From NCBI GenBank assembly GCA_964036295.1, contig OZ038463.1, forward strand, positions 17,161,069-17,225,068: a stretch of DNA of 64,000 nucleotides, given 5' to 3'. The notes under the pieces are model-generated. The model was not told the DNA's origin. It ran no database searches and worked only from the letters and a program-made list of their open reading frames with translations. Positions 1-13,048 of the stretch are shown one piece after another. Every line of letters begins with the position of its first letter. The stretch's first letter is position 1. This DNA comes from Plumapathes pennacea (lineage: Eukaryota > Cnidaria > Anthozoa > Antipatharia > Myriopathidae). A program made the translations under genes and the position numbers.

Positions 1-240
1 TTCTCATTATACATTGGCCTTACCAAGTTTTTAAAGAGATCGATTCCAATTCGATTCCGAGACAATATTGTTTTTAATAGTTCTGTTGCAGCCAGAGGTC
101 ACTATAAAGTGACATTGAAATTACTGCGGTAGCTTTAGCAACTATTTTAGCAACCTTTGCACAAAATTATGTCTTTGGCAAAGGTTTGCGATGTTTTTGG
201 ACTAGATTGTTACTAAATTGATAGCTATTAAATTGTGGGT
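1..240 (-). pseudogene. Partial duplicate of the GPCR TM2 exon end and its flanking introns
   Basis: Bases 1-47 closely match 17,297-17,344, including the last codons of the TM2 exon (GIDLFKNL) and its splice donor. After that most of the exon is missing. From about base 70 the sequence again follows the intron at 17,455-17,620, through the stretch about a Gln/Ala-like 'tctgttgcagccagaggtca' and 'tttttggactaga'. The exon is therefore internally deleted and cannot code as it stands. This implies a duplicated receptor locus next to, or overlapping, the left edge of the window. It could be a tandem paralogue or a small dispersed duplication; only sequence left of base 1 can tell. Confidence 0.7.
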
Positions 241-243
241 ATC

Positions 244-745
244 ACTGTGACCAGGCTCTTTGTGAGCCCCCCTGTGACCAGATCTTAAGCAGTTACATCT
301 AGACACTAGTGTACTGAAGCATTTAGGTGCTTAATCGAACATGGACACTCTGTGGCCAGGCTCTCAGTGAGCCAGGACACCCTGTGACCAGATCTTTAGC
401 AATTACATGGACAGTAGTCTACTGCAACATTTAAGTGCTTAATCGAGCATGGACACTCTGTGACCAGGCTCACCATGAGCCAGGACACCCTGTGACCGGA
501 TCTTTAGCAATTACATGGACAGTAGTCTACTGCAACATTTAAGTGCTTAATCGAGCATGGACACTCTGTGACCAGGCTCACCATGAGCCAGGACACCCTG
601 TGACCGGATCTTAAGCAATCTTAATCGAACATGGACACACTGTGACCAGGCTCTCCATAAGCCACTCTGTGACTGGATCTTAGGAATTACATTGACACGA
701 GTGTACTGCAGCATTTGGACGCTTATTCGAACATGGACACAAAAT
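244..745. repeat. Minisatellite, about 108-bp unit, about 4.5 copies
   Basis: Units repeat the landmarks 'ctctgtgaccaggctc', 'gagccaggacaccctgtgac', 'gatctttagcaattacat' and 'gtgcttaatcgagcatggac'. Copies begin near 244, 343, 451 and 559, and a shortened unit runs to about 745. The second and third units are nearly identical and the outer ones are more diverged, as expected for unequal exchange. No coding potential was seen. Confidence 0.85.
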
Positions 746-2155
746 AATAGTTCATTTCAACAATTACTGATAAACCGTAGTGAAGATAAGGGAATTTTGG
801 GTTGGAGCTGACATTAGCAATATTATATGATAAATTCATTACCCAATCAGCTGTAAAGAATACATTCAAGGGGATTATACAGCCCATTTGTGAGCAATGT
901 GTAATACATGATTTACTCGTGTATTACATACTGTTCGCATTTGGGCTATGTATTCCCCATCTCTTCTGTTCTTTAGCAGGAAAACAACAGAGAGAAAGAC
1001 GAAAAAGAGAGAAAACAGACCAAATAACTTTATATAGTCCACTACTGCTTAGCGTTGTATGGTTTAAGCAAAACTCTGTGAATCACAGTGTAATGGAATT
1101 TTGCATTTTGTATTCTAAACAATTTAATAAAAACAACTATTTCAGAGGTCATGATGTCTATGATTACTCTTTCATTGGTGCACCTGTACTTGACTTGTGC
1201 ATGTGATTCACATTCTTCACACATAAATATTGTTCTGCTTATTAATATCATTATTTATAAAATAACTATGATACTACGCGCGCTCTGATTGGTTAAAAAA
1301 CCATTTTATAAATAAGTACAAAGACATGGAAATGACGAATCCTGAAATAAAAAACTGCGTGTCGTCCCCTACTTCAAAGATTCATGTGTTACAGAAACTG
1401 CAGTAGGCTATTAGAGCAAATAGTGAAGCCGTGTGCAAATCATGTGCAATTAGTGAAGCAGCGTGAAGAAAAGTTGTCCGAATAATGCATGAAATTTAAT
1501 TCGGAAACCGTGAGACAGAAAACCAACAATTACACAGTCAAAGAACATTCTCTAAGGTTTCTAACCTTTATACCTTCGTCTCCTGTGGCTCGTAGCTAGT
1601 AACTAGGTGGCTTATATCACCGGAGTTTCACATGAATAATTGTAGGTTTATGGTGATGAAGGCACAAGCAGTCTTCGCTAATGAGTCTGTCTCGGCTGTC
1701 GGCTCGGTGGCACAAAAGCTGTTGAGTCAATTCAATGGAGTTGACTGTCGTCAGAGTTCAAGTAATGCTCAAGTAAAGCAAACAAATGTACAAACTACCT
1801 TCTTCAGCAGAATAGTGTTGTTGTGCAGACATGTTTACGTCGAGTGACACCGTTGTCCTGAAAGTTGAAACCTGACGGCTCAAAACATTCTCGCCGGTTC
1901 TTTTGAATTCTTGACAAACAGTGGTACTAATATCTGACACATTTCTTGCGAAATTCATCTTCATTTAGCAGCCTGTCAAGTTTTTCAAGTGAACGGGAGT
2001 GGTGTTCCGTTTTAATTTATGGACTGACTTGAGCGAAGTGTCGTGAAACAGACTTTCCGATTGGACGAGCGTGCGTTTTGACGGTTTTCGGGAGAATCTT
2101 GAACTTGATCATTTTCAATATAAAGTTCTTTCAGGTAATAAAAACTTCGTTATTT
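746..2155. other. Non-coding stretch, no recognised feature
   Basis: Open frames here (for example 802-1206 and 1632-1847) are short, low in complexity or lack splice context. I recognise no protein motif, RNA gene or clear repeat. Confidence 0.5.
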
Positions 2156-2159
2156 TATA

Positions 2160-2355
2160 AAAGCAATATGACACTCGTTTCCATGTCTATGTACTCTTAT
2201 TTTATAAACACTTGGGATGTTGTGAGAACACGAGAAAAAGTTCAAAATCACTCGCCGAAGCGGCTCGTGATTTTGAACTTTTTCTCGTGTTCTCCCAACA
2301 TCCCGCGTGTTTATATAAGAGTACATAGACATGGAAACGAGTGTTATATTGCTTA
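2160..2355. mobile_element. Palindromic foldback MITE
   Basis: Two arms of about 95 bp are near-perfect inverse complements. The left arm runs from 'aatatgacactcgtttccat' to 'caaaatcactcgcc' and the right arm mirrors it, with the centre near 2,262 ('cgaagcgg'). The overlapping open frames on both strands encode nearly the same peptide because of this symmetry and are not genes. Confidence 0.85.
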
Positions 2356-4187
2356 AATTTTAATATCTTTTTATTCCAGATTAAATTATAACATGGTGAT
2401 GACAATTTGCTGCTTGCAGTTGTTACCCAGAATATGTATATGTATTTCTGATTTGTAGGGAAATTTATTACTCATGATAAATTTGGTGGTAAAAAACTGC
2501 TAACCCATTTCCTTAAAACAAGTAATAATTAAATTTGATAGTTAAATGTAATAATTAAAGTTTATTAAAGATGAAGTCCCCATTATTCGAAGTCTTTGGG
2601 TAAACTTAAGTAGCTTGGTTATTTTAAAACCCCACTATTTCAAACTTTTTTTCTCATGGTCAACAGCGGGGTTCGACTGTATTGCCATGACGTGAGACCC
2701 TTCAATAAAGTTGACAAGTATCATGGGCTCCATTCATCATTACATGGGCTCCGTTTTTTTCTTTTTTTTTTTTTTTTCCCAGATCATACTCAAGGTTTGA
2801 GTTTGAGTTTTCATGTCACAAAAGTAGTTCAGGCTATGATTGTTTTATTTCTAAGCTTATAGATTTCCTTTTTCATGTTTTTTAGTGCTTGTGTGTTGTT
2901 GGTTAATATGGTTTCTTTTGTGGTGTTATTGAGCATTACAGGCCCTTTCTAATAGTTATTGTTTTGTGTTTTGGCTATAATCCGGATCGTAATTTTGATT
3001 GTAACGAAACAAACGTAGAAGTTTACAGCATTTTAAGTGCAAACGTTAAGAAATGTTACGTTATTTTTGATACCAAACTTCGAAGAAGCCGCACGTCGTA
3101 CTGCTCTCGATGCTGTGTTATCATTATAACTTTACCGTCTGGTGCGACCCCTTTATTGCTGTACTGCTCTCTAATATGCGGCATGTAATACATTCCAGGT
3201 GATGCAATTCAGAGATTTGCCAAATAAATAAATTTGCTCGGTGGCAGTGGTTGTTTACTGCAGGTCCTTATTACCTGTATTACATTTTCTATTGCTGTAT
3301 TGGATATTGAAAATAGTGTACATACTTGATGGAGTAGTCCCAGAAAACGCAGTGGGTCGAATCCGTGTCACGCAGATTCTGTAAAATATAACAAAATAAT
3401 GCTTATCATTATCATATTTTTATCATTTTTTGTTTAGAACAAAAATAGACTACCCGTCTAACACTTCTTTTCTATGTAGTGTATGTCCGTGCATGGGGCA
3501 AAATCTTTGTAAGAACTGCTTTTCCTAAAAATACGTCTAATTTTACTCCACAGTGTTATTCAGTCACTTGCTACGTTTTAAAGTTACTTTCTTAAAAGAA
3601 ATTCAGGCAGAAATCCTTGATTTGGTCTCTACAATTTGCAAAGAATTATCATGCCACATCCTACATACAGAGTTTAAAGTTGTCGTTATATTATATAGTG
3701 TTACTATGCAACAGGTGTTATCTACAGTTAGATTGAAGTCCAATGGTGATGTTTTCCTTCAGTTTAGCAGGAAACCTACAATCTTCGACATAATTGTTGG
3801 GACACTTTTTACTTTCCTGTCCCTCAATGTTGGTTTGTGCGTCACAGCGCCTAGAACCAACACTGGGGGGAGGGAGGAGGCCGAGAAACGGCACGTGCCG
3901 CTAAATGTACGCACTTCCGAGAGTGTCCCAAGTAATTATGCCGGGGATTGTCTGCACGAGGAATTTACATGTGGTGATGATAGACAGGTAATTATAAGAG
4001 AAATCTGGAAGGTGCTCTCTGAAACGTGACGTGACGTAAACAGAGGGCGGTGAAATAGTGTCATTTGGGCCTCGTTTTTTACCTTTAAAAAGACCTGCGC
4101 CAGAACTGCTGTGTTTATGAACTGTGTTCACTGATAATCAACATAAAGAAAATATTTCGCAATTAAGAGACAGAAAAACGCGCCATA
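2356..4187. other. Non-coding stretch with one unassigned 158-codon open frame
   Basis: There is a T-rich run near 2,753-2,779. A plus-strand frame at 3,553-4,029 is 158 codons long but shows no domain, signal peptide or homology I recognise, and its start has no supporting context. I treat it as probably not a gene. Confidence 0.4.
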
Positions 4188-5275
4188 ATGGTGTTCAAAC
4201 GGGTCATCGATAGTTTTACACGGGCTCGCGTGTACTATTTGTGTACACTTGGAGGCTTTTCTATCCGTAAAGTTTCGGAGATGTGTGGTGTTTCGCGATC
4301 ATTCAAGCGTATTCAGGATCAGCAAGGAAGTCTCGCCCAAGAAGCAGCCTTCAAAGCCTGTCGCCAAGAGAGGGCCACGTTTCAAACTGCCCAAACGTCA
4401 AGAAAGACAGCTCATGAGGGGTGCGTTTACTGAGAGCTGAACAAGGGAAATTCTCGTGCAAACAGATAATGCAGGTGGTAGGAGTACACAGAGAAGACGT
4501 TTCTGAAAAAAACAGTCTGTCGACTTCTTAATCGCCAGGGATACTTTTACTTGCAATCACAAAAGAAAGGCCTCATTACAAAGGAAGATATGCGTGAGAG
4601 ACTAAATTTCGCAAGACATATGAAAAAGATGTACAGCGAAGAAGTGTGGACAAGAGACATAGCATTTTACTTAGACAGAACGGCCTTTGTTTACAAACGA
4701 AATCCATTAGATCAGGCCCGCGCGCCAAAGAGTCGAATTTGGAGAAGACGAACGAAAGGCCTCAAAACGGGTTGTCTAGCAAAAGGCAGAAAAGAGGGGA
4801 CCGGAGGCAAAGTAGTCAGATTGATTGTAGCGATATCATACAATAAGGGTGTCGTTGTTTGTGAGCCTTACGAGAAAATGTGTGGCAGTTACTTTTGCCT
4901 CATTTATCGACAACAATTTTTCCCGAATGTTTGAGATCGCTAAAAGGGAAACAGCCGATTTTGGGTGCAAGACGGAGACCCGTCTCAAAATTCTGCTTTG
5001 GCAAAGGAAGCAATGGCTAATAATAATGCAGTATTACTGAAAATACCACCAAGAAGTCCTGATCTTAACCCAATTGAGAATTCTTTTCATATCGTGGGAA
5101 TGAATTCAAAAAGAGATGCACTACAGCTGAGGCTAACGCGCGAGTCGCATGCAGAATTTTAAGTTCGAGTTATTGAAACAGTTCGCGCTGCCTCGGTGCA
5201 AAACATTGACAGACTGATAAGCTCTATGAGTAAACGCATTTCAAATGTTATCCAGAATAGAGGTGGACGCATTGA
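4188..5275 (+). pseudogene. Degenerate Tc1/mariner-type transposase
   Basis: An N-terminal helix-turn-helix is visible from 4,188 (RVYYLCTLGGFSIRKVSEMC), followed by a basic linker (RGPRFKLPKRQERQL, about 4,370-4,420). The catalytic domain follows, with the first Asp in FYLDRTAF (4,663-4,690), GGKVVRLIVAISYNKGVV (4,805-4,860), the second Asp in QDGDPSQNS (4,966-4,993) and the third in SPDLNPIEN (5,055-5,080). This order is that of the Tc1/mariner DDE/D transposases, which cut and paste DNA at TA sites. The reading frame shifts at least four times and carries stops, so the copy is dead. No clear terminal inverted repeats were identified. Confidence 0.85.
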
Positions 5276-6589
5276 ATGCATCGAATGCACTTTCATCGAA
5301 TGCACTTTTTCTTTTTAGGTTTCCGGAACGGCGTGAAAAGTGTAATTTCAGACTATCTGTTCAATACAGGTAAAAACAACAAAAATACCATTTGAAACTG
5401 TATAAGGGTGTGCGCTCCCCGTTTAATAGAGGTAAAGTTTTCAGTATCTCTGATTATGCACACTTTCTCGGGACTTTGACTACAGTGATAAGAAAGGTGA
5501 TGCAATTGGTAGTCCTACTCGCTATTAATCAGACGTGTAACGCATTGTGGCTCAAAGAGCACTAAATATCAAAGGATGACTTACCCGTCAATCTTAACGA
5601 GCGGTATTTGGTAAAAGTTGCGTCGTTTTGGTGTACAGAAGTACCGAAATGAAGCTACCTGTAAAATAAAAATCCTTATATTATTCAATGTCACTAGGTA
5701 AAACAAAAGTTTTTTTTTCTGAGTAATCTCCGCGCCTGCGAGGGTTTCTAATCGTGACGCTATGTCGTTTTTTTTCTAACGTTCGTCAATCAGTTGTGGG
5801 GCATTCAACACTTCTTGTAAACCCTGACAGAAGACTATTTAAGGTTTTCCACTTCAAATTAGGGGGAAGTGTTCCTGACACGTCACTGCATCAGAATCAG
5901 GTTTCTGTTGTGTTCCCATCGTGTTCATACCCAAATAGATATTAATTTAGAAACTGGAAACGTAACAATCTCGCGAATGTTGTCTTTCAGAAAAGCAAAG
6001 AATGTACTCAACCAGACGGCCAACGGAAATGGCTTGTTCATTTTGTGATTAAAACAGCTTACGATATTTATTAAGCAAATAGCTTAAGGATGACTGTTAC
6101 CGTGTAACTAGTATCTAATACAACTAAACCTTTCATATCAAAAACCCTGTAAGGTAGAGAAATCCATGATTTCCTTTCTTGAGGTTGGTATCGTTAAAGA
6201 AGATGCCCATATTTGTTGTTATGTTCGGAGGCACATGTTGAATAATCCACGCTAAACAATACAAAGCAAAATATGTTGAGTGATAATTAAACTGAAGAAA
6301 GAGTCGCACCAAAATATGGTGCGTAATTTCATCTGTAGGCTGGTCGCATAGTGCTACTTCTGTTCTTTTCCTGAAGCGATCTCACAATATAATTAAAGTA
6401 TTAGTTTCGTCACATTGCCAAAACATTTGTTGTTCGATATTTCAAGTAGTAAAGAAACAAAACTTTTTAACCCACGTAACCATCTCAGCAGTGTAAACAA
6501 TATGAAGTAGTTGAAGAGTCACCAACAACAACCCGTCATCAACACGTATCCCGAATTATAGCAACAAGTATAATTTAATTATGCCTTAC
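5276..6589. other. Non-coding stretch, nothing recognised
   Basis: A short tandem 'catcgaatgcact' motif occurs at 5,275-5,305. Otherwise there are only short, featureless open frames and no recognisable exon or mobile element. Confidence 0.45.
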
Positions 6590-6770
6590 CAAGGTTGTGT
6601 ACGAATGTTTGCTGCAGTGTTCTTAATTTGTTAACATTCTCTCCACAGCTTTCATTTAGCTCTTTCGCCAGGTTGAGGAAGTTGAATTTTTTTTCGTTAT
6701 GACCATCAGACCTACGTTTTGTATCCTTAGACACAAAAGTATTGCAATCAAAATATGTTACATGGTCAAG
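6590..6770 (-). CDS. Candidate exon, possibly in the cytoplasmic tail of the GPCR gene
   Basis: A minus-strand block of 181 bp is bounded by a good acceptor ('gaatttgcag' before it) and a good donor ('cttg' then 'gtaagg'). It stays open and encodes a polar peptide containing NFLNLAKELNESCGENVNKL and RTLQQTFVHNL. It would start in phase 0, which matches the phase in which the TM6 exon at 13,335 ends, and would end in phase 1. It has no transmembrane segment. It could be a downstream exon of the GPCR, part of another gene, or chance. A TM7 exon between it and 13,335 was searched for by eye and not found. Confidence 0.35.
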
Positions 6771-7194
6771 CTGCAAATTCATTTTTCATCATTTAGCGCC
6801 TGATCTTCAAATATGTAAGTACTGAGTGGTGTAGACTGAAAGTAAATGGACAATAATTTGTATTGGTTCCGATTACTTACATTGTTTACTCATATTTTTA
6901 CTTCTTTATGTGTTTTGTTTGGGAGATATATTATCGAAATATTGTATATCGTGTGTAAACAAAATCACGAAGGGATTTTTACTAAGAGCTGGGTTTACTA
7001 AGAGCTGGGTTTAAAAATTCCGGAAATTTTCATAAGAGTTTTTCGGAATTTGTGTTAAACCTCTCGAGCTTATCTTTTTTTTTTTCGAAACTTCCGCCTC
7101 ACATGTCAATTTTCAGAAACAGTTTTTCCACTTTACTTTGCGCACATAGTTATATGCTTTCGTGCTAGCCTTGTGTACCCGTCAACTATATTTA

Positions 7195-7391
7195 CCAGAA
7201 ATACGATGATCGCAGGAGTCACGAAAACGGCGGTTAACAGTTAAGCTGCCGAGTAATCTCTCCTGGTAGTCGTACTTGACAGACTGACAGACGAACACTA
7301 AATTTCGAAATGGCGACCCGCTTGGAGTCTCCAAATATGGCAATACTACAGCAGTAGCGTCGTGATTATAACCCTCGTTTACGCTCGGGGA
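7195..7391 (-). mobile_element. Mini-Helitron, 197 bp, non-autonomous
   Basis: On the minus strand it begins TCCCCGAGCGTAAACGAGGG (5' end at 7,391) and ends in a small CGA-TCG hairpin, then TATTTCTGG followed by host T (3' end at 7,195). Both termini match the larger element at 15,900-17,190, and internal blocks such as 'gagactccaagcgggtcgcc' are shared. TC at the start, CTRR at the end and a subterminal hairpin are hallmarks of Helitrons. It has no terminal inverted repeat, as expected. Confidence 0.75.
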
Positions 7392-9389
7392 CTAAACTGG
7401 CTCAAGTTTAAGTGAGGGTTGCCCAGTGTTTGGACGTTTATTGCATTGAATTCCCATTAAACAAATAGTTATTAGTATTTCTTAAAGAAGTATATATACT
7501 CATATAAATACGTGCAGGAACTTTTGGCATCAAATTCAACTAAGGGTCAGGATATAATTTAAATGTCGTTAACGAAAAGTTCCTACCGTGTGGCATATTT
7601 TTTTGGCAAAAAATTATAGATCCTGCAAAAACAAACTTTTGTGAAAAAAATCCGCGAAAAATTACTCATATATTTAGATTACTGAATTTCAAATGAAATG
7701 ACTGCAAACTATATTACGATCTTCTTTGACAGAAATCTGCTTAAGATCCACAAAAATTAGCCCAGCAATAAAGTCTGAAACCGAAATTTGCTGAATTTGT
7801 TTCGCGAATCACACAATTCGGGAATCTGCGAAATTCTACTTCCTCGAATTTTTCATGTAACTCGGTATTGTTTCTCAAAGAAGCTGTCATTTCGTAATTT
7901 CACAGTCAGCTTGTTCTATAACGAAAAAGGATGAACTTACGTACATGCAAATTATTTTGATCATTTATTAATTTTTTTTATGCAGCTAGCAATTATTGTT
8001 TTGTAAACAAGAGCAATCCAACTGTTCTCCGGACAATTTAAAGCCGTTAATTCAGCGTGCCACTCAGGGTATGCAGGGCGGATTCTGAAGAAACCTGACC
8101 AGTTTTTAAATGTGCTTGCGCCAAAGGTGCAACCTTCTAGAGCGACAAGTTTTTTAGATCAGGATCTCCAAGACGCCGTTTTAGGAGACTGAAAGCTAAA
8201 TTTTAAAAGTTGACCGGTTTCCGTAAACCAGTTTGGATTCGATCGTCACTGTCTATGCTCCTTGGTGGGGAGCTATTTTATAAATTATCATTAAGTCTCT
8301 AATCCTAAAATTACTCATCCTATTTCTCCATCTTCTTCGTAAGCGCGACTTGTTTAGTATCTATCGAAAATTAACAAGAAAAGTGCACAAATACAGTGGT
8401 TTATAAAGAAGTCCTCACAATTCATGAAGCGCATTAGAAATGGCGAAAAAGAAAAAGGAGAAATGATAATAGTATACGTGTCTGTTAAATTGTCATAATG
8501 AAGCCAAAAGGACGAGAAGGTCAATTATAATTTAAACAGTTAGACGTTGAGAAAGTAAAACTACTAGATTCTCTGTATTGCTACGTAATATTGTTCTCAT
8601 AGGAAGCTTTTATCTCGATCGACGTCGGCAAGTTCACAAATGTTTAGTTGCCCTTCAAGTTCAGCTGACTGCCATATTTGAATTCCCGCTACCGAATTAT
8701 TTTTGACGGTTTTTTTAATGCGAGCTGATTTTGTCTTGACATTTTGCCTGGTAAACTAAGTAGTTTCAGAACGATCTCGGTCCGTTAATTTGAGTCTAAC
8801 TGCCGCTGTGGACGCGATTTAAAAACTTGCAACACCGTTGCGTGAATCTGGAGCAAATCGGCGTTGCAAATCGACCAGTGTAACACCAGCTTTAAGGGAG
8901 GTGGTCCTCACGAGATGTTGCCGCTCATGGAGGTTCTACTGTAACTCTGCACGTGAGTCACGTTTGTATGCAAATCTGATTCCAGTAACCAGGCGTCAAA
9001 ATTGACCAATCACTGCTTGGATATAAGAATCAACCTTGTATTGAAAAGTACTGTAGCATCATCAGATGGCAATAAATTGCATCATTGTCTTGAAGCAATT
9101 ATGGTTGCTCAAGGGGACAACTGTAATTGCACACTATGCATCTATTAATGTTAAGCCAGAGAGGAGGGGTGGGGGCAAATGTGCGGGATTTGATCGCTCC
9201 TGTGCTTAATATATTGCTTTCAATGTGCTTAACGACTACGTATTCGCAGGGTTTCATTAAGAGATCAGCTAAAGACCTTATTTTAGGTAAACGAAATATC
9301 AAAGAAGATACAGTACAAGAGAATACAATAATTTATTCAAACACCACACAATATACAACACGATTTGTCAAGAGAAAGAAGATACTGGA
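7392..9389. other. Non-coding stretch, nothing recognised
   Basis: About 2 kb of AT-rich sequence with no open frame showing known motifs and no repeat that I could match elsewhere in the window. Confidence 0.45.
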
Positions 9390-9595
9390 TTAACTCTTTT
9401 ACTCCCATGCTCAACATACAGAACCTCTCGACCTTTCAAGAAGGAAATTTATGAGTGATGTAATGAAAATCAATTGTTCAATCAGCTCTTTCTGAGCAGG
9501 GTTTCAAAAACCAATTTCTCCTTATTGTATGATATATTTCTGGTGAAAAACTGAATGAGAAATTAAAGTTAATCACTTGGGAATGAAAGAGTTAA
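9390..9595. mobile_element. TTAA-flanked MITE (piggyBac-like), copy 1
   Basis: TTAA occurs at both borders (9,390-9,393 and 9,592-9,595). Inside are inverted termini CTCTTTTACTCCCA and TGGGAATGAAAGAG. The body resembles the copy at 13,049-13,259. A TTAA duplication with termini starting CYCTTT is the pattern of piggyBac-mobilised elements. It has no coding capacity. Confidence 0.75.
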
Positions 9596-10532
9596 CGTGC
9601 TCTGCTTTTGAACGACTGGCTACAATATTTTGACCTTGATCAGTCCACCACATGCATCTACTGACTAATTTGTATTTGCTGGGACAATAGACCGAGACGA
9701 GACTAAGCGTCTCGAGAAAATGTTACAAATTACTTTGGGGATACAATCGAAGCTCTCTGGGCATACACTCTCCTAATCAATCAGCTTTAGATACGGACGC
9801 CTCTACGAAACCCCGCTTAAACTCTGGCTCTGTCAAACTCTGTACAGTATTTATACATTCTCGTAAGCGGACCGTTCCAGTTACGACACGTTTACCCCTT
9901 CCCAAGGGTGTCCGCTTACTGGAGCTTCAATATTGTATTACATCCATGCGAGATTGTACTGAAGGCGAGGGAGATGAGTTTTTGTGAGATGAATTAGTCT
10001 TCATAGGTCCGCTTTTGAGAACCATAAAACGGACGGGTGTTCAATAGGTCATACCTACCTAAGACCCCATGATATTGTGTTATCAAAAAAAGTACACCTC
10101 ATCCAAGATTTACAAATCACCAACGCAAATGTCTTTGTCAAACCTATGGAATTATTTGTTTTGCTACCAAAACTTCTAAAAATGTCTAGACTCAAAAAAT
10201 GTTTACAACAAGACGAACTGTAAAAACGTGCTTCATTGCGTTCGATTTTCAGAGACCGGAGAATGGAGGTTCTCCGGTACGCAAGAAAAGGGACTGTGGT
10301 TGTGCGTTCAAGTGCCTTTTTCATAGATTGATCATGTGGTGCAGTTATCCTAGATTTATCACCCATAGAGTGATTGGAAATCCTTATCTAACTCTGTAGT
10401 TCTTCCAAACACTTGGCAAGTGAATCGATCGCGAGCAAAACCCAAGGGCAAAACTACGGGCCTTGAACGTGTACATACGTAATAATTACACATCAATCTT
10501 ACAGTAGTGTTACAACTTGTTTGTAAGATAAA
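9596..10532. other. Non-coding stretch, nothing recognised
   Basis: No supported exon, RNA gene or repeat. Open frames at 10,055-10,607 overlap on both strands and show no motif. Confidence 0.4.
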
Positions 10533-10640
10533 AGCCGTATCACACGAGACAATTTTTCCTGCAACTTGTCTCGCAAAGCTGACGACAGCACTGGCGTTGC
10601 GTTGCAAGTTGCAAGAAGAATTGTCTCGTGTGACATGGCC
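10533..10640. mobile_element. Short MITE, 108 bp
   Basis: Inverted ends: 'gccgtatcacacgagacaat' at the left pairs with 'attgtctcgtgtgacatggc' at the right. The interior has further partial pairing ('gcaacttgtctcgcaa' with 'ttgcaagttgc'). It is too short to code. Confidence 0.7.
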
Positions 10641-13048
10641 TCAAGTTTCTTGGTAGTTTTGTTCTTGTTCTTGTTTTAACCTGCAAACTGCAGATTTGGC
10701 TCTCCGCCTTCCGAGGTATTTCTCATCACCAGAAATTCCGGACATTTTGCGTTCACCATTGCTTCCGGTCTTTTCCCAGCGGCGTGCGGTATGAGCATGC
10801 GCCGTTCATAAATTCAACATTGTTACGTATTTTGCCTCAGTGGGGTGGGGGAGGGATGAGTTTCTCTGGTTCAAAAAGAGACTGCTACGTTTAGAAGATG
10901 TGCCGCTGAACGACCTAGTTGAAATTAGCTTTCGTTTGATGCAAATTTCATGCGATATGGAGCTTCCTAGCCCAAAATATCAACATCCGAAGTCAGCGTA
11001 TTTCACGGGAGGTATTCGCCATGGCTGGCTGTGAACTGCAAATTCAAACGCAAAAAGTACACATCGAATTTGCTCCAGGGGACTGACCGAGGTTTCACAG
11101 GAGATGTTTAATCCTTCGACAATCAGGTACGGGGTAAACATTTTGCATTGTACCTAAGGTTCTTGTATTAAATGCAGCTTGAAAAGTGACAGTAGCCGGT
11201 TTTGAGCGTATTCTGCTATCAATCCCTTCTTACGTCGGCCGAAATTTTAAATTCAAAAAATTACACATCGAATTTTACCGGAGATAAATATTTTTTTGTA
11301 CTGTTGTGTTTAGGAAGCTTTCCTCTTCCGAATGCTGCCCAATTATTTTTACGAACGTGCTCTAGTTAAGCGAAAAGCGCAATTTACTATCAGATCCCAT
11401 ACATTTCTTTGTTCTTTCTTGAGCGGCACTCAGCGTGAGACCTGATGCCTTTTCCATGATGGCGCAACCGGATGTCTGAAGTTTCTGGCGATGTAGAAGC
11501 CTCTATATCAAATTGATGTAGTGTTTAAAACAACGCAGCTCTCTTGTTCAAGATGGCGGACACGTCTTTATGAATTAAAATTTGCAAAGAGTTATGGGAT
11601 TTTGAATCCTGATTGGCTGGACAAGATATCAGTGTAAGCCAAAAGCGGAGAAATTGATTAAAATGGCCAGTTTTGGGAGTGCGTACAATAGAAAAAATCT
11701 AGAAAATTCTCAGAGGAATTTGTATGGGAAAGTTCGCTGGGTGGCAAGTCTTAGAGATGCAATCCAAGTACAAACACTCTTAATTTTGGCGATTTGAATA
11801 TGCTATCATTGCATGCTTAATAATGTTAAACTGCGTTTTTCATCTCTGAAGATCATATTGCCCTTGGACGTCATTTGACGGTGACTAAGTCACGTGAAAA
11901 GCGTTGTAAAAGGTCTCACTACAGTAAGTTGACTACGTTATAACTCAATATACATTTCAAGGTGTATTTTGGAAGTTGGAACCAAGAAAACTGACCTGTA
12001 CCCAGATGTAAAATGAACAAATACAGATCTAAAGTGCATTGCTGCAGCAGTATTTAACCGTAGCATTCAAATTATTCCAAGCCTTGATATTGAATAATTT
12101 TCCTGGCATCAAACTCATTGTAGATTCCCCGCCCAACACCATGTTGGGTTTTATGATGACAAAAGTTTATCCGTATTGTTCGCAAGTTAATATTTGTTCT
12201 CGAACATTACGGCAACCAGCAACGCGAAATACAATTTTCAGCAACCTTATGGCGTCACAAGTGATGTTAGATGACGGCGCCCGGAAAATCCAAAATGCGT
12301 CTTGAATCGGACCATCGATGACATCCGGTATACAATTCACGAAAATTTAAACTCAGTGATAGATCGATACGGAGCGTTGAGAACAAGTGGTATTCTTTTT
12401 TCTGAAGGATCCCTTTAACATGTGCAAACTAAGCTGTTTTGACTTCTAAAATACACTTGTATAAGCTGATTGAGTTGGCCCTACGTGGTTTTAACTCACA
12501 CTCAGAAAAAAACTTAGATGTCGAAAAAGTTAAAAGTTGAAAAACATTTAGGGGAACCTGGCTGGTCGGAGCATTTAGTTCTCAAGGGCTTCGTTCTGGT
12601 TGGCAGGTTGGACCGGAATCTCTATAGCCTCAACTTTTTTACTGGTGCTGCTTGAGAACTGACACAAACCAAAAATCTGGGTCTTCCTAGCGTTCCACTT
12701 TTCCTTTACCTATTGAAAAAAGGGACCGTATTATAGCCACACTAACTTATAAATTACATACTCTTTGACAGTGATATCATATTTGATATTACCTTTGGAT
12801 CACTTTGACCGTGGCAAACTAGGATGAGAAATCCCTGAAAATATCAAAGGAAGATATACAAATGAAAAAGGATCAGAGAAAAGGATGAGCAGTTTCTGCG
12901 GTGCAAAAATTAAAAAGGGGATTATGGGAAACATAATTAAAATATTACAATTAACACAATCACTCTAATACGTCTGCAATAATGTTTTCAAGTCACAAAT
13001 TACTCGAGTGTTTGTACCTGGCTAAGTTCACAAGACCGTGTTTTATAT
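10641..13048. other. Non-coding stretch
   Basis: A short repeated motif ('acacatcgaattt' after 'aaattcaaa') occurs near 11,040-11,075 and 11,250-11,275. No exon is recognisable. I checked the minus strand for the missing TM7 exon and did not see one. Confidence 0.4.

Noticed and set aside
2078..2405. Three overlapping open frames giving the same peptide on both strands
   Set aside because: They are a by-product of the perfect palindrome at 2,160-2,355.
3553..4029. 158-codon frame as a gene
   Set aside because: No recognisable domain, no splice context and no conserved motif. It is only long enough to be noted.
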